From contig CAZAFH010000005.1 in assembly GCA_964484265.1 (NCBI GenBank), positions 62,001 through 126,000 of the forward strand: a DNA stretch of 64,000 nucleotides. Reading direction: 5' to 3'. Position 1 is the first letter of the stretch, and each line of letters opens with the position of its first letter. This DNA is from SIAQ01 sp964484265. GTDB taxonomy: Bacteria > Planctomycetota > Planctomycetia > Gemmatales > Gemmataceae. The notes beneath the pieces were generated by a model. It was not told where the DNA came from. It made no database searches and saw only the letters and a list, made by a program, of their open reading frames with translations. The translations under genes were made by a program, and so were the position numbers. Shown here piece after piece: positions 49,181 through 56,938 of this stretch.

Positions 49181-49867
49181 ATGGTCAAGGCAATCGGCAC
49201 TCTGGCGTTGGTTCTCGCTTCTTTCGGTTTGGTTGGCTCGGCTTTCGCTCAAGACCCTGTCACGCAACGGCCCGGTATTTCTCGCCCGGCAACAAAAATT
49301 GCAGCGCCGCCTGCACCGCTCAACCAGGCCGCAGCTCGGCCTCTGGTGACGCTGGAAGGTCGGGAAGCATGGGGCACGACTGGCGAACTCGAGTTCCAAA
49401 TGTTCGCGGGCAACCGGGCCGTCATGATTGATGAAACCAGAAATCCCGTTGAAGGCACCTACCGCGTCGTCGGCAATCGGCTTACGCTCACTTTCAACAA
49501 CTGCGTGTACGACGCCACCGAAGCCAACGGCGTCATGACCGGCCGGGCGCGATACACCAACGGACCGAACGCCGGCCAGGCGTGGAATTTCCGCGTAACG
49601 GTTCGCAACATGCTCGTGGGGCGAACCTTTGCTGGTAACGAAACCTTGCTGAACTACGGCCCGGTGTCGTTCCGATTCGTAAACGCCAACACCGTCGAAA
49701 TGACAGACACCGATGGCGTAACCCGCGGCACTTACACTCAAAACGGCCTCACTGTCACGATGACCTTCGGCAACGTGACCTACGCCGGCGATATTCGCGG
49801 CGACGCGATCAGCGGAACGGCGACCAATAGCCGCAGCACCTGGACCTTTCAGGTTTCCGCGCGGTAG
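49181..49867 (+). CDS. Small secreted protein of two shared beta domains
   Basis: The 228-residue protein starts at the ATG at 49181, supported by AAAGGGGAA upstream and a signal peptide beginning there (MVKAIGTLALVLASFGLVGS, cleavage near AFAQ). The mature part is two tandem copies (~54-140 and ~144-228) of the C-terminal domain found in the HEAT and HEAT-caspase proteins: TGELEFQMFAGNRAVMI, TLTFNNCVYDATEANGVMTG and GPVSFRFVNANTVEMTD, VTMTFGNVTYAGDIRGDAIS. The pattern (G-T/R-xx-G-x-E, then alternating strands, then a W-x-F end) looks lipocalin-like. No enzyme motif is seen. A terminator follows 18 bp after the stop. Confidence 0.85.
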   Translation: MVKAIGTLALVLASFGLVGSAFAQDPVTQRPGISRPATKIAAPPAPLNQAAARPLVTLEGREAWGTTGELEFQMFAGNRAVMIDETRNPVEGTYRVVGNRLTLTFNNCVYDATEANGVMTGRARYTNGPNAGQAWNFRVTVRNMLVGRTFAGNETLLNYGPVSFRFVNANTVEMTDTDGVTRGTYTQNGLTVTMTFGNVTYAGDIRGDAISGTATNSRSTWTFQVSAR

Positions 49868-49885
49868 TTCGTGAGACCGCTGTAA

Positions 49886-49918
49886 ACGTCCCCGGGACAA
49901 ACCGGGGGCGTTTTTTTC
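49886..49918 (+). terminator. Rho-independent terminator
   Basis: An ACGTCCCCGG stem pairs with CCGGGGGCGT around a GACAAA loop and is followed directly by a run of seven T. It ends the transcript of the small beta protein and, probably, of the caspase cluster. Confidence 0.9.
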
Positions 49919-50360
49919 ATTTTTGGAAAAATATCTACGCCCATGTGTCACATTCTTGAAATCCCGCGTAATAAAATTGACCTCATTACTCCAACGTCGG
50001 AAAGAAATGGTGCTCTTATGTTCACCGTGCAGCCAAAAAAGCCCGAGAGCTTGAGTTTTCAGATTCAGGTGAAAGTCTGGAAACTGCCTCGCGGCCATCG
50101 CGTCTTGCCAAGAAACGGAGTGCACCGGGACGTCCGCAAGCAAGCACGCGTGAACGCCCGCGCTGATTTGCGGCGGTCCGCGGACTGATTCGTCGAAGCT
50201 GTTTCTTGGAAATTCAAAGGCAGGTCCGGCGAGCTGATCCGGACCGGTCGAACCCAAAAAATCATAGCGTTCCCAGGTCTCGGTCGGCTCGCGGGAGAGC
50301 ATCGTAGGCATCACGCTCCGCGTGATGCTTGTTATGACGCGTTAAGAAAAGGAGCAAGAA
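49919..50360. other. Intergenic region before the sigma-factor gene
   Basis: This is ~440 bp with no convincing gene. A short frame (49943-50188) exists but has no ribosome site and no recognisable domain. A perfect 9-bp hairpin, GCATCACGC-tcc-GCGTGATGC, lies near 50308-50328. The ribosome site AAGGAG of the sigma gene is at its end. Confidence 0.55.
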
Positions 50361-51128
50361 ATGTTGCAAGAACCCTCTCGGCATGATTTCGGGCAGACGC
50401 GTTGGTCGGAGGTAATCGTTGGACAGCAGGACGGAGAAGCCGGCGACCAGGCCCGGAATCGGTTTCTCGAACGCTACCACGGCGCCATCAATCGGTATTT
50501 GCTGTCGCGCCTGGGCGATCCACACGCGGTGGACGAGGTTTACGAAATCTATGTGGATCGCGTCAAGGAGAACCACCCATTTCTGCGACGAGCCGATCGG
50601 GAAAAGGGGCATTTTCGGCACTATCTTCGGCGCGTGTTGCAGAACCTCGTCATCGACTATTACCGGAGGCAAAAAGGCCCGAAGCCGGTCAGTCCGCTCA
50701 TGGACGACGATTTCGTGGCGCCGCCGTTGACTGATGAACAGGAGGAGCAGTTCCGCCGTGAGTGGGTGATCGAACTCATGTTCCATGCCTGGCGTGCGTT
50801 GGAAGAAAAATCGCGGGCCGACGAGAAGCCCTATTACGATCTGATGTTGTTCAAGGCGCAGAATCCGCAAGCGCGTTCACGGGAAATTGCCGAGCATTTC
50901 TCGAAAACGTGGAGCAAGCCGCTGACCGAAGCGAACGTCAGGCAGCTAATTCATCGGGGTCAGGGCTTCTTGAGCGATCTCCTGCTCGAAGAAGTCGCCC
51001 ACTCCCTGGAGCAACGCCTGGAATCGCCCGCCAGCGCGGATCAAGTTGAAGAGGAACTGATCGAGTTAAAGATGCTCGACGATCCCCGCCGGGCAGCGCT
51101 GGCACGATTTCGTGCCCGCGAGACGTGA
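50361..51128 (+). CDS. ECF-type RNA polymerase sigma factor
   Basis: The 255-residue protein opens with TRWSEVIVGQQDG, a start typical of planctomycete ECF factors. It has a region-2-like helix set (FLERYHGAINRYLLSRLGD, FRHYLRRVLQNLVIDYYRRQ) and a region-4-like helix-turn-helix (SREIAEHFSKTWSKPLTEAN, VRQLIHRGQGFLSDLL). AAGGAG 6 nt upstream supports the start. Immediately downstream are a secreted protein and a membrane Ser/Thr kinase. In planctomycetes this kind of sigma factor is often encoded beside such kinases and is thought to be controlled by phosphorylation (family knowledge). Confidence 0.85.
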   Translation: MLQEPSRHDFGQTRWSEVIVGQQDGEAGDQARNRFLERYHGAINRYLLSRLGDPHAVDEVYEIYVDRVKENHPFLRRADREKGHFRHYLRRVLQNLVIDYYRRQKGPKPVSPLMDDDFVAPPLTDEQEEQFRREWVIELMFHAWRALEEKSRADEKPYYDLMLFKAQNPQARSREIAEHFSKTWSKPLTEANVRQLIHRGQGFLSDLLLEEVAHSLEQRLESPASADQVEEELIELKMLDDPRRAALARFRARET

Positions 51129-51173
51129 GTCAGTAAACTACCTTTGTCCTTGTTCGCATACCGGAGAAAACCA

Positions 51174-51659
51174 ATGTCCGCATACATTAGAACACCGTTT
51201 ATTTATTTTTTAGCCATCGCCGCGAGCCTCGGCGTCACCGGCACGAGTTTGGGCCAGAACGGGCAGACAAAATATGTTCAAGAAGCTGCAGCTCGTCTTG
51301 CTCCGCTCGTGGACAAGGCCGCCCAACAGAACTACCGGTTTCAAAAGAATGCCTTTTCGTTTGGCGGCGCCTTGATCGACAAGAACGCGGATCGATGGGT
51401 TCCGGTCTATACCGTTCAGTTGACGGAAGGCCGTTCTTACGTTTTTCTCGCCGCCGGCGACGACGACACGAGAGACCTTGATCTCGACATCCAGGATTCC
51501 TCGGGCCGAACGCTCGCAGCGGATGTGGAAACGACCGCCGTCGCCTTCGTCTCGTTTACTCCGAGAACTACAGGCCGCTACACGGTTCGACTGCGGCTTT
51601 ACGATTCCCGAGACGGCGTGCCGTGTTATTGTCTCTCGGCCGTGATGGCGAAGAATTGA
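51174..51659 (+). CDS. Small secreted protein with PPC-like beta domain
   Basis: The 161-residue protein has a signal peptide (MSAYIRTPFIYFLAIAASLG, cleavage near SLGQ). The start at 51174 has GGAG 8 nt upstream; the in-frame ATG at 51144 lacks a site. The mature part (TVQLTEGRSYVFLAAGDDDT, DLDLDIQDSSGRTLAAD, FVSFTPRTTGRYTVRLRLYD) has the strand pattern of bacterial pre-peptidase C-terminal domains, which stabilise or target secreted proteins. It lies between the sigma factor and the kinase, 45 bp and 40 bp from them, so co-expression and an extracytoplasmic sensor or ligand role are plausible. Confidence 0.82.
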   Translation: MSAYIRTPFIYFLAIAASLGVTGTSLGQNGQTKYVQEAAARLAPLVDKAAQQNYRFQKNAFSFGGALIDKNADRWVPVYTVQLTEGRSYVFLAAGDDDTRDLDLDIQDSSGRTLAADVETTAVAFVSFTPRTTGRYTVRLRLYDSRDGVPCYCLSAVMAKN

Positions 51660-51699
51660 CGAATCATTCCAGGAACTTCACTGCCGCGGGAGGGTGGCG

Positions 51700-54600
51700 A
51701 TGTCTTCGAAGGTGCCCGACGATGACGACATTCTCAGCCGGTTGGAAGCTGCCTGGAAGCAGGGTGGCCCCGTAGTTCTCACCGATTTCCTGCCTCCGCC
51801 CAGCCATCCGCGCGCCATGGAGATTGCCTATCGCCTCTTCGAGCGGGACCTGTACCATCGCGTTCAGGCGTTCGAGGATCCTCCCGTTGCCGAGCGATAT
51901 TTCCAGATCACCGGTTATCCCCTACGAGAGGATCAGAAGCAGGAACTTCAGACACTCGAGGAATCCTGGCGTCAAACCGTGTCCGTGGAACTCGCGAACC
52001 AATTCCAGAACATCCCAGGCCACGCCCTCCTGGCAGAACAACCGCAAGCCACTCGGCGCGCAACTTTTGATGTCGAATCACTCCCAATTCTCGGCTACGG
52101 CGGAATGGGTTTTGTCTACCGCCTGAAAGAATCCAATCTCGAACGCGATGTGGCCGTCAAGATCATTCGTCCCGAGCTTTTCCCGAATGGGTGCGACCGA
52201 TTCGAGAATGAAGCCAAGATCCTCGCGCAACTCGAGCACCCTGGCGTGGTGCCGATTCACTCGATAGGGCGCTATCACGACGGCCGGCCCTTTTTTACGA
52301 TGAAAGTGGTTCAGGGGAAGACGCTCGAAAAATTGCTGGACGCGCGCAAAACGCCATCGGATGAATTGTCGCGATTTATCGATATTTTCGAGCAAGTCTG
52401 CCAAACGATTGCCTTTGCCCATTCCAAGCAGATCCTGCATCGCGACTTGAAGCCGGGCAACGTCATGGTCGGCGCGTTTGGCGAGGTTCAGGTCATGGAC
52501 TGGGGGTTGGGTAAGCTCCTGGACGTCGAGGCTCCGGTGGCCGGGCCAACGGTCGAGCCTAGCGTTTCGCCTCGAGAATTTTCGGTCAAGGGGCGGATGC
52601 TAGGGACCTATTCCTACGCTGCGCCGGAGCAGGTCAGGGGGGATCTTGAGTTGGTATCGCCGCGCAGCGATGTCTTTGGGCTCGGCGCGATTCTGTGCGA
52701 GATACTGACCGGTTTGCCTCCTTATACCGGGTCACGACTTCGCGAGATGGCCGAGAAGGGCGACCTGAGTGATGCCTGGAGTCGGCTCGCTGCCTGCGGC
52801 GCGGACGCGGAACTCGTTGACATCGTTCGCGTCTGTCTCGCCAGGGAACGGGAGGCGCGGTTCGAACATGCGGGCGAGGTTGCGAAGCGCTTGGCGGAGT
52901 ACCGTGCCGCGGCTCAGCAGCGATTGGAAACAGCACGCCTGGAGACCGAAAAAGCCGAGGCTCGCCTGGCAGCCGAACACAAGGCGCTTGACGCCGAGAG
53001 ACGCCGCACGCGCGTCGCTCGCTGGGCCATGGGACTCGGTCTGGCCCTGGCCGCGGGCGCCATTCTCGCCGCACTGATTATTTACCATCTCAGCGAGAAA
53101 GCGGAAGAAGAGGTGCAAAAAAGGGAACAGGCGGGGCGCGAGAAGGAAGAAGAAGTTAAAAAAAGGGAACAGGCGGGGCGCGAGAAGGAAGAAGAGGTGC
53201 AAAAAAGGGAACAAGCGGTGCGCAAAACCGAGGAAGCCGTTCGCCGGACCGCTCGCCTGGCGTTTGGCCAGGGACAGGTGCATTGCGAGAAAGGCGATGT
53301 TCCGCGTGGACTGTTCTGGTTCCTCCGCAGCCTGGAACTTGGCAAGGGCGACACCGACCTGCAAATTGCCGCGCGGCAGCAGCTCTCCCTTTGGCAAAGC
53401 CAAATTCCCACACTGCTGCAAACATGGAAGGAGGCGAGTCCCGTCATCGCTTCGGTTTTTCACCCCAACCGGAAAACGGTGTTCATCCGATGCGACGACG
53501 AGACAATCCGTTGCCGCGAGGTGGAAAGCGGAAAACTGCTCTGGATGCGTAAGGACATTGATCCCGGCCAGAATTGGTTCGTGTCGCCCTCTGGTGAATC
53601 GCTTCTCGTTGTCCAGCGTGACGGGATCGTCCAGGTTCTCGACGCGGTATCGGGCAATCCGTTGCTCGAGCAGAAGATGAGCGGAAAGATCCTCGACGTC
53701 GCCTTTCGCTATTGGAAACTGCCGCCGCTTGTCGCGTTGCGAAAAGATGACGCGGTGTCGATATTCGCCTGGGAAGGCGAACCGGTGAAGTGTGACCTGA
53801 CCGAGGGTGAGCCAATTGCTGCTTCGTTCGATGAACGAGGCGAGCACCTGCTGATCCGGTCGGCGAAGAACCTCCTATGTTGGAATACCAGCTCGAAGAA
53901 AGCGAAGTGGAAAGTACCCGATAGGTCGCTGCTCATGGAGATCGATCTGAAATCAAAAGACAGTGACACGACTTTTCGGGCGCTTCAGTTTCAAACCACG
54001 CAATTCAGGGACGCAACGATCAGCCCGGATGGCCAGTGGGTTCTCGCTGCTCGCTCCGATGACACGATTCAGATCTGGAATTGTGAAACTGGAAAACCCA
54101 TCTTTGGGTTCAACGATTGGAATTATCACCTCAACGTTTCCAGAGTTCTCTTTAATAACGAAGGAACGATGGTCCTGAGCGCCAGTCCGGACGCACTAAG
54201 CCTTTGGAGATCGAGCGGCGAATTCGTCGCCACGCTACCGGTTCAACGCGACGTAAAGGACGCGTTCGGCTTCGCCTCTTCCGACGCCAAGAATCCGAAA
54301 ATATTTGCCCGCGGCGCGAATATCGGTTTTCGATTCGGCCGCGTCTCTGGTTCACCCGTGGAGTGGCACAGCGTGCCGCTTGCCGGGCGCCCGCTTGCCA
54401 TTCAAACGGATGAACAGCAGGCGCTCGTCGCAGACGACGAAGGCAACTGTTACCTTTGGAAGCTCGGAAATATTCCGACCCCGAAGTGGTTGCCTGGCTT
54501 TTCGAAGGTCCAATCCGCACGGTATTCTCACGATGGATCAGCCGTAAAGCTCTTGTTCCAAGAGAACAACACGCTCTGGATGCAACATCTGGACCCCGAC

Positions 54601-55017
54601 GCGTTCATCCCGCTGGACAAACAGGCTAAATCCGATGTCGTCATCAGGGATAAAGGCGTGACAGATCCTCTCGTCACGGCAACGGCTCCCAATGGCCGCC
54701 TGTGCGTCAACGGCGGTAGAAAAGGCGAACTGATCTTTCAGGACCTCCTAATGAAAAGCTCCGTCGGGCCGCCCGTGCATTGCGGCGCGATCCAGTCCCT
54801 TGACTTTCGTCCGGGGACGAGGAAAAGTCAGCTATTGATTCTGACCCGTGAAGGAGAACTGGGAGTCTACGACATCCCGCAACCCGAGAGAGAAGAATCC
54901 ACCGAGATCATTCGACGCCGTCTCGAAATCCTCACCGGCATGGAAATGGCAGACGATGGAAGCCTCTCCGCTCTTTCACCTGATCGTTGGTTGGCAAAAA
55001 AGTCGCTTCGCCATTGA
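51700..55017 (+). CDS. Transmembrane Ser/Thr protein kinase with beta-propeller sensor
   Basis: The 1,105-residue protein has a kinase domain at ~125-400: glycine loop GYGGMG (132-137), Lys154 in VAVKII, HRDLKPGN (Asp249), DWG at 267-269 in place of DFG, and APEQ. A membrane segment follows (~442-465), then a highly charged coiled coil made of three 14-residue repeats (EEEVQKREQAGREK), and a ~580-residue WD40-like propeller (WDxx strands such as DDTIQIWNCETGKPIFGF). The ATG at 51700 has GGGAGG 6 nt upstream; the GTG at 51694 does not. DWG and propeller sensors are common in planctomycete kinases. It probably senses envelope signals and phosphorylates the neighbouring sigma factor (inference). 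Confidence 0.92.
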   Translation: MSSKVPDDDDILSRLEAAWKQGGPVVLTDFLPPPSHPRAMEIAYRLFERDLYHRVQAFEDPPVAERYFQITGYPLREDQKQELQTLEESWRQTVSVELANQFQNIPGHALLAEQPQATRRATFDVESLPILGYGGMGFVYRLKESNLERDVAVKIIRPELFPNGCDRFENEAKILAQLEHPGVVPIHSIGRYHDGRPFFTMKVVQGKTLEKLLDARKTPSDELSRFIDIFEQVCQTIAFAHSKQILHRDLKPGNVMVGAFGEVQVMDWGLGKLLDVEAPVAGPTVEPSVSPREFSVKGRMLGTYSYAAPEQVRGDLELVSPRSDVFGLGAILCEILTGLPPYTGSRLREMAEKGDLSDAWSRLAACGADAELVDIVRVCLAREREARFEHAGEVAKRLAEYRAAAQQRLETARLETEKAEARLAAEHKALDAERRRTRVARWAMGLGLALAAGAILAALIIYHLSEKAEEEVQKREQAGREKEEEVKKREQAGREKEEEVQKREQAVRKTEEAVRRTARLAFGQGQVHCEKGDVPRGLFWFLRSLELGKGDTDLQIAARQQLSLWQSQIPTLLQTWKEASPVIASVFHPNRKTVFIRCDDETIRCREVESGKLLWMRKDIDPGQNWFVSPSGESLLVVQRDGIVQVLDAVSGNPLLEQKMSGKILDVAFRYWKLPPLVALRKDDAVSIFAWEGEPVKCDLTEGEPIAASFDERGEHLLIRSAKNLLCWNTSSKKAKWKVPDRSLLMEIDLKSKDSDTTFRALQFQTTQFRDATISPDGQWVLAARSDDTIQIWNCETGKPIFGFNDWNYHLNVSRVLFNNEGTMVLSASPDALSLWRSSGEFVATLPVQRDVKDAFGFASSDAKNPKIFARGANIGFRFGRVSGSPVEWHSVPLAGRPLAIQTDEQQALVADDEGNCYLWKLGNIPTPKWLPGFSKVQSARYSHDGSAVKLLFQENNTLWMQHLDPDAFIPLDKQAKSDVVIRDKGVTDPLVTATAPNGRLCVNGGRKGELIFQDLLMKSSVGPPVHCGAIQSLDFRPGTRKSQLLILTREGELGVYDIPQPEREESTEIIRRRLEILTGMEMADDGSLSALSPDRWLAKKSLRH
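53104..53229 (+). repeat. Three 42-bp tandem repeats encoding the kinase coiled coil
   Basis: Units at 53104-53145, 53146-53187 and 53188-53229 encode EEEVQKREQAGREK, EEEVKKREQAGREK and EEEVQKREQAVRKT. The first two are almost identical at DNA level, so copy number can change by slippage in steps of 14 residues (two heptads) without shifting the frame. Confidence 0.9.
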
Positions 55018-55135
55018 TTACCGAACTTCTGAAGAAAACTCGCGAATCCCTGTCACACCGAAGCTGTGTCGCGATAAGAGAGTGTCGATCGCAGAAGCGA
55101 CCGAGATTCAAAAAAACCTTCTTCAGGAGATAGCC

Positions 55136-55504
55136 ATGAAAAAGTTCGTCGTAAGCAGTGTTGCCGCTCTCGCGTTGATCGGCGTGTTGAGTTTCGCTCA
55201 GTCCGTGTCGGCGAATCCGCCGGGCGGGCCGATCACGGGAATCTCCCGCGTTGCGGCGAATGGCGTGAACATGCACATGATCATTTATCGTGGCGGCGAG
55301 CGGGCGGACTTCACGGTCGCAGGTGACGGAGACACGGCATTGAACGTCGTGGTGAAGGATCAGAACGGCAACGTGGTGCTTCGAACGCGAGGTCCGGGCG
55401 ACCGCTTCAACGTGAGCTGGCAAGTCCCGCGAACGGGAGTCTACACGATCTACGTGATCAATGAGGGAAGCGTCTACAATCAATACTCCTGGCGAGCTTG
55501 GTGA
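55136..55504 (+). CDS. Small secreted protein, PPC-like
   Basis: The 122-residue protein has signal peptide MKKFVVSSVAALALIGVLSF ending near VSAN. The ATG at 55136 has AGGAG 7 nt upstream; longer in-frame starts overlap the kinase gene. The mature part (GGERADFTVAGDGDTALNVV, VKDQNGNVVLRTRGPGD, VPRTGVYTIYVINEGS) is a short all-beta domain related in pattern to the secreted protein before the kinase. It follows the kinase by 118 bp and completes a sigma - secreted - kinase - secreted arrangement. Confidence 0.85.
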   Translation: MKKFVVSSVAALALIGVLSFAQSVSANPPGGPITGISRVAANGVNMHMIIYRGGERADFTVAGDGDTALNVVVKDQNGNVVLRTRGPGDRFNVSWQVPRTGVYTIYVINEGSVYNQYSWRAW

Positions 55505-55618
55505 TCGAGACGAACGCTGGTGAATCAATCGCAAGGCGGGGGCGAAAGCTCTCGCCTGGATTCGTTTCCGATGTGAGCGGCTTCTAGAATGCGCTATGTC
55601 GAACGAAATGAGGCACCA

Positions 55619-55696
55619 GGCGAGCCTAACCGCGTAAGCGGCAGGTTGAATTAACGATTGCAGATTCAACCTGCCGCTTACGCGGCTAGGCTCGCC
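55619..55696. repeat. 33-bp-arm palindromic intergenic element
   Basis: The left arm (55619-55651, GGCGAGCCTAACCGCGTAAG...) and right arm (55664-55696) are inverted copies matching at 32 of 33 positions, around a 12-nt loop. A degenerate copy lies at 43077-43153. It occupies the 249-bp gap before the MoxR/VWA operon. No coding sequence crosses it. Confidence 0.9.
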
Positions 55697-55753
55697 AATG
55701 TATCGATGCTGTCCGCATTTCGCTCGAATCGAACACACATATCAGGTGCTGCC

Positions 55754-56938
55754 ATGCGATTGATCCATCAACTGATCGATTACTTCCGCCAGCGCGGATT
55801 ATTGTTGCCGGAGCAGCTTCAGAAATTGGAGGCGAACTTTTTCGCGCAGGGCAGCCAGGCCGAGGATGACTACGGCTACGAGCCGGATTACAGCGATCGG
55901 CGTCCATGGGAGACGGAATACTTCGAGCAACTGGAAGCCAGAAAAAACGACGATGACCAGGACGCTCTCGATCTGGAAACAAAGCTCGACGCTCGCCGGC
56001 CAGTTCGCTCGCGGATACGCAAGAAGGCGACCGGAAAAAGCGGCAAGGCGGCTCGCAGCGAAGACTACCGTCCGGGCGTCGAGACAATCGCCAGGCAGCT
56101 TGACGCGGGGATTCGGCAGGTGGAAAAAGACCTCGAATCGCTGCTCGATCTCGCGCTTCCTGCGAATGCAAATAACTGGCAAGAGGCGGCCGCCGCGATT
56201 TCTGGGTGTGCCGAGGCTGGTGTCGAAGCTCAATTGGCGAAGGTGCTCGGTGAGCGAACCGTTGAGCCTGGATCCCTCCTTCGGATATTGACAATAGACC
56301 TAGCCGCGATGGCCGGCACGGATCAAGAAGTCGTGAGCCGAGCGTTTCGCGCGATGCTCGCCAACCCGGAGTCCGCCCGGCCAGGCCGAACGAAGTGGGG
56401 CCATCGGCTGTTGGCGTCGCCGGTGGTGTGTCGGACGATGACCCTGGCGAAGGCGCAAAAACGCTTGGCTCAGGCCTGGTGTCAGCTGTGCACGGAGCAA
56501 TCCAGCTTGGTATTCGGCGCTTTGCGATCCTCGCCCGACGAGCTTGGCTTGTGGATCACGGCATTGCTCAGTACCGCGAGGAAGCTCTTTCCGCTCGATG
56601 CCAGTGTCAAGTCTGTATCACCTGCCGAGATGGTGGCATACGAACTGGTGGAGCACTCATGCCACGCGGACCTGTGGACCAAGGCCTGGGCCTGGGCGTT
56701 GCAGACAGAAGCGGCACGCGTATTCGCGCTGCTTCTCCGCATCGACAAGGAACTTCCCTACCATCATCGGCAGGATATGCCGGGTCAGCGCGAATCGACA
56801 CTGAGTGTGATCGGTTGGGATCATCGCCATCGCAATGCCGTGTCAGATTTGCCGATTTCGCTCTATGGTCCCATCGGCTGGAACGCAGCAATGCACGAGG
56901 CGAAGAAACGAAAGCGAAAAGAGAGAGGCCAGGTATGA
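55754..56938 (+). CDS. Unknown 394-residue protein, first gene of the AAA+/VWA operon
   Basis: The start at 55754 (MRLIHQLIDYFRQRGLLLPE) has AGGTG upstream; the longer frame runs through the palindromic repeat and is not credible. Residues ~45-100 are acidic and charged (QAEDDYGYEPDYSDRRPWET, KNDDDQDALDLETK), the middle and C-terminal parts are mostly helical (IARQLDAGIRQVEKDLESLL, GALRSSPDELGLWITALL), and the tail is basic (KKRKRKERG). I do not recognise the family. Its stop overlaps the ATPase start (ATGA), so it is probably a dedicated partner or substrate adaptor of that ATPase. Confidence 0.85.
   Translation: MRLIHQLIDYFRQRGLLLPEQLQKLEANFFAQGSQAEDDYGYEPDYSDRRPWETEYFEQLEARKNDDDQDALDLETKLDARRPVRSRIRKKATGKSGKAARSEDYRPGVETIARQLDAGIRQVEKDLESLLDLALPANANNWQEAAAAISGCAEAGVEAQLAKVLGERTVEPGSLLRILTIDLAAMAGTDQEVVSRAFRAMLANPESARPGRTKWGHRLLASPVVCRTMTLAKAQKRLAQAWCQLCTEQSSLVFGALRSSPDELGLWITALLSTARKLFPLDASVKSVSPAEMVAYELVEHSCHADLWTKAWAWALQTEAARVFALLLRIDKELPYHHRQDMPGQRESTLSVIGWDHRHRNAVSDLPISLYGPIGWNAAMHEAKKRKRKERGQV

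Noticed and set aside
49943..50188. Possible small + strand gene of 81 codons
   Set aside because: There is no ribosome site and the composition is irregular and basic; no domain. It cannot be excluded entirely.
49151..50314. 387-codon - strand frame
   Set aside because: It runs through the small beta-protein gene and the strong terminator at 49886; no recognisable domain.
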